The notes under the pieces were generated by a model. That model was not told where the DNA came from. It made no database searches and saw nothing but the letters and a program-made list of their open reading frames with translations. From Ananas comosus (lineage: Eukaryota; Streptophyta; Magnoliopsida; Poales; Bromeliaceae), in contig NC_033632.1 in assembly GCF_001540865.1 (NCBI RefSeq), positions 5,455,619 to 5,519,618 of the forward strand: a stretch of DNA of 64,000 nt, in the 5' to 3' direction. The translations under genes were made by a program, and so were the position numbers. Numbering within the stretch: the first letter of the stretch is position 1; each line of letters begins with the position of its first letter. Below are positions 57,831-64,000 of the stretch, in pieces.

Positions 57831-58770
57831 TCTTCTTCGTATAAAAACCAGGAGCCTTATGGTGAATTCTATCTTTCTTGTTCCAACGAAAACTCCAAAA
57901 AAATACCGAAAGAGCTTTTCGTAAACCGAGAAGACCAAATTAGAGAAGTATAGAAACTCTAACCAAATTTTTTTATATCGTTGCTTCGAAGAATCCGAAC
58001 TGCTCAGACAAGTTGGTCGAAAGCCTCCGCTCCTGCTGCCGACACCGATCCGACGTCGCATGCAAAGGCGCGGTGCTTCTTCTGCCGTACGGATGGCCCA
58101 CCTTAATTAATTAAGGTCTCTCCTTCTTGGCTGCCGTACGGCCTCCGGAAGCTGTGAATTAATTAGCCCGATGCTAATTATTTGTTTACCACATGACGCC
58201 TACTCATCCGGTTTGCATGGGCATGCATCTATATGTAGGTGCATTAGCCGGTCAACAAGTCAACAATGCTAATTAGACTAGGACATCTGTAGATAAACAC
58301 GAAATCTTGCACCAACAGGATAAACTTAAAATCAATTTGATGTAATCCATGGTCCTAGTCTACGCCATCTTTCATGAACCAACTTAATGGGTTAATTAAT
58401 TTGATTCAACCCAAGTTCAAAAAAAGGCATATTCTTAACAATCACAACCAATTTAGATCGTAAACCTGGCATTACCCTTTTGATTAAATGTGCTTTCAAT
58501 ATAAATAAATACCTTTATGGTCTTCTTGATGGCTTTATGAGCAGAGATTCCACGTACAAGAATAATAGTAGATAGTAATATAGCTGTGACTATAGAATGG
58601 AATACCATTGTGACCACAATGGCTATTTTCTAGGGAAAGAAAAGGATCAAATATATAGATGACATTTCCTAGAGAAAGGAAAGGATCTAATTTATAATTC
58701 GCATAGTTGTCTCTATCTCAAATAAGAAAAATATAATTACAAAAAAAATCCTTCCTACTTAGTTCGTGTA
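57831..58770. other. Gene-free stretch
   Basis: No ORF of interest and no recognised repeat, apart from a duplicated short phrase (ATTTCCTAGAGAAAGGAAAGGATC / TTTCTAGGGAAAGAAAAGGATC, 58628-58690). Confidence 0.5.
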
Positions 58771-59300
58771 TTATTTACCTTTCCCATCAAAATTACATTA
58801 ATTAACTTTCTATCCTATGCCATTATTTCACATATGTCTAATAATCTGGAAATGGATAAATTAGAATTTAAAACTTTACTAAGATTCGTCGGTATATCGT
58901 ATTGTTTCGTACCTAAATATTTATGATGATATTGAAGAACTTAGGAAGGTACACGCATGGATTCTCATACAAACCTTTAATAGGAAAACGCATGGATTCT
59001 CATACAAACCTTTAATAGGAAACATTCTAAATATTTTTCTGTTCGCAAATGCATCTGGTTAACTAATCTCAAATATTCATTTCCCATCTTCTATGCATTT
59101 AAAATTACATTAATTACCTTTCTGCCTTATGCCATTGTTTCACATATGTCTAAGAATTTGGAATAATTGGATAAATTAGATTTTAAAACTTCACTAAAAT
59201 GAGTTGGTATATCGTCTTGTTTCATATCTCAATATTTATGATGATATTGAGAAACTAAGGAAGGTGCACTCACGGATTATCATACAAACCTTAATAAGAA
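58771..59300. repeat. Diverged tandem repeat, two units of about 250 bp
   Basis: Unit 1 from about 58780 and unit 2 from about 59100 share ACATTAATTA, TATGCCATT, TTCACATATGTCTAA, GGTATATCGT and TTTATGATGATATTGA in order. Inside unit 1 a 34-base phrase is itself duplicated (58956-59020). Confidence 0.75.
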
Positions 59301-59541
59301 ATATTAGTGATGGCACAATCGCGGTGCAGCGTGTCGATTCTATATAAATAAATAAATATATAAGGCTGAAAAAAATAACATAAAAAATAAAAGAAGAGTT
59401 AAAAAATTAAAAAGAACAAAAGTAGAAAAAACTACAGAAGAAGCGGCTAATGTTATACAGTAAAAAAACATAAGAATAAAAATATAATAATGATAAAAAA
59501 AAGAATATAAATAAAATTATAATAATTATTAATAATATTTA

Positions 59542-59898
59542 GGGAAAACTTCAAAAACTCCCCCTGTGGCTTCGCACTTTCTCACTTGAGTGCCCTGTGG
59601 TTTAAAGTGTATCAATTTGGTGTCTTGTGGTTTCATTTTTATCTTTTCTATAGCTTTTTCGTTAATATTTCGTTAAATTATATATAAAAAAACTTCAAAT
59701 ACCCACCTAGGTTTATCGAATATTCACTTTAATATCCTTTAATTTTAACTTTGTCACTGATTTAAGAGAAAAAAAAATAGTAAAATTGATAGAAAAAAGA
59801 TAAAATGAAACCACAGGGCACCAAATTGATACATTTTAAACCACAGAGCACTCAAGTGAGAAAGTGCGAAACCACAGGGAGGGTTTCTAAGTTTTTCC
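59542..59898. mobile_element. Mutator-type MITE, TSD TAATATTTA
   Basis: 357 bp with terminal inverted repeats of about 110 bp (CCTGTGGTTTCGCACTTTCT, CACTTGAGTGC, TGTATCAATTTGGTG). A perfect 9-bp TSD at 59533-59541 and 59899-59907. The long TIRs and 9-bp TSD are Mutator traits. No ORF. Confidence 0.9.
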
Positions 59899-59907
59899 TA
59901 ATATTTA

Positions 59908-60449
59908 TAACAATAATAAAAATTATTTCAGAACTAAAGTGTTACATGCCTCATAGTTTGAACCGGAAATTATAACGTATTAAAGTTCGAAAACTAAAAT
60001 GTCACATGTCTTATAGTTGAGTACCAAATGTATAATTTACTCGTTTTTATGCTTTATTTTATTACAGTTAAAGACAGAGTCGGTCATCGATCGGTTTTGT
60101 TCAATTAGTAATTTCATTCGAGGAAACAAATCGATTAAAGTATCTAATAAATTTTAAAATACTAAATGTAAAGTCGACTAATAATATTTTGAATATCTCA
60201 GAAGATTTAAGATATAAAATTGATCACTTATCAGACTATAAATATGATATTTAAATTTGATATTAAAATCAAAATAAAAATGCATAGAACTTTCCTGAAG
60301 TGTAGATTATTTTGAATGAGCTATCCAACTTTTCAATATTTTTTCTTTACTATCAAATCTTTCAATATATTAGATTTGAGTCAGTTAATGATATTATGAT
60401 TTCAAAATTTGAATGCATTGCTTATCTTTATATAGCTTTAGTTAGTACA
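59908..60449. other. Gene-free AT-rich stretch
   Basis: No gene or recognised repeat. Confidence 0.5.
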
Positions 60450-60920
60450 TGTGACACCCCAATAGTCCCACATCGAATGGGAATGGGGTTGTCATTGGGT
60501 TTATAAGAGACTTAGACACTAGTAATAATAACTGGGCTTAAGTATTTTGGGCTGTTGGCTGGGCCCAACGAGTTATTATTGCTAGTGGGCTGGGTCGTTA
60601 CATTTGGTATCAGAGCTGGTTCACCAGCTGGACATGTGTGGCGAGTCTCGGCTGAGCCAGAGTCTGGATGACGGGATAGCGAGACGAGTCTCACATCGCT
60701 GGTGGTGATCTTGGGCTGTGTGTGTGATTGGACTGACGAGGACGTCAGGGCCTTAACGGGGGGAGTCTGTGACACCCCAATAGTCCCACATCGGATGGGA
60801 ATGGGGTTGTCATTCAGTTTATAAGAGACTTAGACACTAGTAATAATTACTGGACTTAAGCATTTTGGACCGGTTGTTGGGCCCAACGAGTTATTGTTGC
60901 TAGTGGGTTGGGTCGTTACA
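60450..60920 (+). mobile_element. TRIM retrotransposon copy 2
   Basis: LTRs 60450-60602 and 60768-60920 (153 bp each), PBS TGGTATCAGAGC at 60605-60616, PPT ACGGGGGGAG. Total 471 bp with no coding capacity. No TSD is seen (GTACA left, ACTCA right), so the flanks may have been exchanged or mutated. Confidence 0.9.
60465..60507 (+). promoter_or_regulatory. USE plus TATA in the TRIM LTR
   Basis: GTCCCACATCG (60465-60475) is an exact match to the plant snRNA upstream sequence element RTCCCACATCG. TTTATAAG follows at 60500-60507, leaving 24 bases between. In plant snRNA genes about 24 bp marks Pol III (U6-type) and about 34 bp Pol II. The same pair recurs in the second LTR and at 63868-63913. Confidence 0.6.
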
Positions 60921-61546
60921 ACTCACCATCCCAACACAAGTGTAACAGTAAATTAGACTATCTGGAGTACTCACCATAAGAACACTGCAACTGTATAAAA
61001 GTACAACGGCCCCTAAGGCTAAATTAGGTCGTTTAACATATGACAGGTTCCAAGCACTGGTTTCTTCCTATGTTTTATCTAAGTCCAACATGTATGATTA
61101 ATAACAGCTACTAACATGCTCCCAATTCAGTTAATATGTCTAAAACATACCTACTCCTGAATTTGAGCTAAACAATAACAACTTGTAATATTAACGATAT
61201 ATGTCGACCAACAATACTATAGGAGTAGGATTCCGATAATAAACCCACCTCAAAAAGCTTGTCCAACCACGGCGAGAAGTCGAGAGGAGAGAAAATCACG
61301 CGCTCACCCGGCCTCCAACGACGCAATCGCGACGCACGCACACTCAAACGGCTCTCCGAATCGACGTCGAAAATTCCTGAACTCGAGCCCCGGCTTCTAC
61401 CAAGCTACGATTAAAATTAGAGAAAAAGGGAAGTACGAGATAATTAATCTCTCAGGTGGATACTATATAGAGGGGGGGGTAGGTAGGTGGATAACTACTA
61501 ATCAAAATTACCTCCCTACCCCTCACTAACTCAAGCTAAGGGTATT
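60921..61546 (-). repeat. Probable decayed Gypsy LTR
   Basis: The minus strand shows TATATAGTATCC near 61462-61473 followed by pyrimidine-rich leader-like sequence. The general pattern resembles the D LTR. No termini. Confidence 0.3.
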
Positions 61547-61550
61547 ACAA

Positions 61551-61939
61551 GGCTACTATATTTTCTATGGTACCGGAACTCTGGTACTATAGTGTTGTTT
61601 TCAATCTTAGGGCGTTCAAATCAACGATCCACGCCGTTAAATATGATCTAGGGTATATGAAATTCTTAGGAATAAAATTTTAGTTTTTTTCGATATCGTT
61701 TACTTAGTAAATAAATTATGTCAAAATAGACGGTGGAAATTGAATATTTTTTAAAATTTGAGTATAGGACTTTTAAATTCAAGATCAAGAATGTTAACCT
61801 TAATTTATATAGTTTAAAGTATTTCAATCAAAATTTGAAGCAATTTAGATTCTTCTACACCATTAAACTCCAAACTCGTCATAATAGCCATTGAAAATTG
61901 AGAATTTTGAAATAGTTTGATCATAAAGTAAACTATGTC
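61551..61939. mobile_element. MITE copy M7, cut by an N
   Basis: Begins GGCTACTATATTTTC, with inner arms matching M2 (GTTGTTTTCAATC, CAACGATCCACGCCGTTAAATATGATCTAG). It ends at N 61940 before its right arm. Confidence 0.75.
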
Positions 61940-62066
61940 NGCCCGCCTGCGCCCGCGCTCACGCCCCTCGCTCCCGCCGCCACGTGTCGAGCCAGGAAAC
62001 TTCAGGTTCCCAATTCATAAGTTTATAAATGTTATATGATGACAACTTAGTCCTTCAGGTTTGTTT
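61940..62066. other. Short segment between an N and a duplicated block
   Basis: GC-rich start (GCCCGCCTGCGCCCGCGC) unrelated to the sequence left of the N. No feature recognised. Confidence 0.4.
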
Positions 62067-62760
62067 TGCAATAATCATGTTCTTTGTTGATCTCGACCAT
62101 TGCTATCTTAAGGGGGCCAATGCTAGTCTTACCTTACTCGCAATTGAAATTTTGATGGTAAAATTTAAATCAAGGGCACACTTTAAGATGAAATTGTGAA
62201 ATTTAAGTAGATTAGGCTTCAAGGATTGGATGGAAACTCGCAGAGCTGATATTAGAATAAGGATTATGCCTTCGGATTTATATTAGGATGAGATTAGGAT
62301 GAAGAGTATGCCCTAGGATTTACATAATTTAAATTTTAAATAATATAAAATATTGAAGTTTAAAATTTAAATTTAAATTNTGCAATAATCATGTTCTTTG
62401 TTGATCTCGACCATTGCTATCTTAAGGGGGCCAATGCTAGTCTTACCTTACTCGCAATTGAAATTTTGATGGTAACTTAAATCAAGGGCACACTTTAAGA
62501 TGAAATTGTGAAATTTAAGTAGAGATTAGGCTTCATGGATTGGATGAAAACTTACAAAGCTGATATTAGAATAAGGATTATACCTCAGGATTTACATTAG
62601 GATGAGATTAGGATGAAGAGTATGCCCTAGGATTTACATAATTTAAATTTTAAATAATATAAAATATTGAAGTTTAAAATTTAAATTTAAATTTAAAAAT
62701 TAAAAATTTTAAACTTAAATTTAAAATTTTAAATGATAACAACGGAAATATAGAAATATA
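62067..62760. repeat. Near-identical duplicate of about 313 bp around an N
   Basis: 62067-62379 is repeated from 62381 with few changes (starting TGCAATAATCATGTTC, later TTAAGGGGGCCAATGC). The N at 62380 sits exactly at the junction. Probably an assembly overlap that was not collapsed. Confidence 0.85.
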
Positions 62761-63091
62761 TTTTTATATACTTTTATCTAAATTTTAGTAAATAATAATG
62801 AACAGTCTATTTAAAATATTTTAAAAATTACATAAATTTATCGCCGCGAAGCGTGGGCCTGCACAAGTGTAAAAAATAGAATGGTTCCGTATAAGAGAGG
62901 TTAATACTACAGACGTGGAATAGGATTTTGAAAGAAGAAAAGGGGGAGAGAGGAAGAAAGGAATAGGTGGTAAATTTGTTTTCAAAACATTTTTTAAAAT
63001 TTTTGCAAATGGAAAATTCCTTTCTTTCACTCACGCGTTTTTACTCTCACCATCTCTCCACTCGATCTCTCACGCTTTTTTCCTCCCCCCA

Positions 63092-63131
<40 letters not shown>

Positions 63132-63516
63132 GGGAGACGACGAGGACTAGGAGGTGAGGTCGCAGACCGCGAGCTCTCCCGCAGGGAAGACAACTAGGAC
63201 TAGGTGAGGCGGTGGTCCGAATTAAGTAGCTTAAGCAATTTAGAATTTTAATTCAATGTTATCTTTTTGATTTAAAACTGATGTCATAATTTACCATCAT
63301 AATCCTCTAAAGTATTCTTTTCGGCAGAAAATGTATGGAGACCTAATTCTGACCTTCATGCTATTCTAAATATTTTTATTTTCCACCTTTTCAGATTTTA
63401 AACGAGGTATAAATATGATGAAATTACGTTGTATTATTCATAACCTGCTAATTAAGTTATATTAGACAACTTTAAGCATTTTAGAATTTTAATTCTGAAC
63501 TGGTGTTATTTTTTTA
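62761..63516. other. Gene-free stretch with (CT)n
   Basis: A (CT)n microsatellite at 63095-63128 and pyrimidine-rich sequence around it. Frames crossing it are low-complexity. Confidence 0.6.
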
Positions 63517-63686
63517 TGTCACGCCCCGGGGCCGATTTTAAAAGCTTTTTAAAAACAGAGTTGCGGAAAACGTGCCATTGTTTTTTTTTTTTTTTTTTTA
63601 TATGCGATAAATAAAATAATAGTAAAAGAGTATTTAGGAGTATCAGAGCATACAACAACTAGGTTCTAGCATAGTGAGGTAAATAA
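63517..63686 (-). repeat. Start of a minus-strand Gypsy LTR, cut by an N
   Basis: TGTCACGCCCCGGGGCC is the inverted 3' terminus of the D/E/F-type LTRs. Only 170 bases precede N 63687. Confidence 0.55.
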
Positions 63687-63687
63687 N

Positions 63688-64000
63688 GTTACATTTGGTA
63701 TCAGAGCTGGTTCACCAGCTGGACATGTGTGGCGAGTCTCGGCTGAGCCAGAGTCTGGATGACGGGATAGCGAGACGAGTCTCACATCGCTGGTGGTGAT
63801 CTTGGGCTGTGTGTGTGATTGGACTGACGAGGACGTCAGGGCCTTAACGGGGGGAGTCTGTGACACCCCAATAGTCCCACATCGGATGGGAATGGGGTTG
63901 TCATTCAGTTTATAAGAGACTTAGACACTAGTAATAATTACTGGACTTAAGCATTTTGGACCGGTTGTTGGGCCCAACGAGTTATTGTTGCTAGTGGGTT
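63688..64000 (+). mobile_element. TRIM copy 3, partial (probable assembly repeat of copy 2)
   Basis: Begins GTTACATTTGGTATCAGAGC directly after an N and matches 60597-60909 of copy 2 without a difference I could find, including private variants such as CATTCAGTTTATAAG and GGACCGGTTGTTGGG. It runs off the window end. Confidence 0.85.

Noticed and set aside
60465..60507. A real U6 or other snRNA gene
   Set aside because: The USE and TATA lie inside TRIM LTRs and no snRNA sequence follows the TATA box. Only a promoter resemblance is claimed.

Overview
This window looks like repeat-rich intergenic DNA from a flowering plant nuclear genome, most likely a monocot. Pineapple or a relative is a guess from the style of the repeats, not something I can show. 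There is no operon structure, no rRNA or tRNA gene and no CRISPR array. Only one host gene is convincing: a multi-exon neprosin-family (DUF239) peptidase gene on the minus strand, exons at 46629-55454, whose signal-peptide exon I could not find. Nearly everything else is transposable elements, many nested and datable by perfect target-site duplications (TSDs).

Region 1 (1-13.3 kb) is a nest of two Copia elements with Sirevirus features. Plus-strand element A (1781-13242) has its 5' LTR split by minus-strand element C (2272-7733). Both have a tRNA-iMet primer site and a Copia gag but no pol. C also has a second ORF (ORF2) between gag and the 3' LTR, which A has lost. A third relative, B, lies at 35278-41071.

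Region 2 (13.8-34.7 kb) is a decayed plus-strand Gypsy element, F. Its 3' LTR (17069-34402) is split by a 13.3-kb minus-strand pol-less Gypsy derivative, D (18180-31496, TSD TAGAG). D itself carries a 2.5-kb solo LTR, E (TSD CGCTC), a PIF/Harbinger-type MITE (TSD TTA) and a TRIM element (TSD ATATC). A non-autonomous Helitron sits in the distal half of the F LTR.

Region 3 (34.7-45.3 kb) holds (TA)n microsatellites abutting related inverted-repeat MITEs, element B, and a Gypsy LTR-like block.

Region 4 (46.6-58 kb) is the neprosin gene, its introns full of small repeats. Region 5 (58-64 kb) holds tandem repeats, a Mutator-type MITE with a perfect 9-bp TSD, TRIM copies, and several single-N joins flanked by duplicated sequence that look like assembly seams.

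Three themes stand out. (i) LTR promoters of unrelated element families carry arrays of an ACCGGT-centred palindrome roughly 55-75 bp upstream of the TATA box. (ii) A pol-less Sirevirus-like family couples gag to an ORF2 that has its own apparent leader and 5'-UTR intron. (iii) A TRIM LTR carries the plant snRNA USE motif (RTCCCACATCG) 24 bp from a TATA box, the spacing of plant Pol III snRNA genes.
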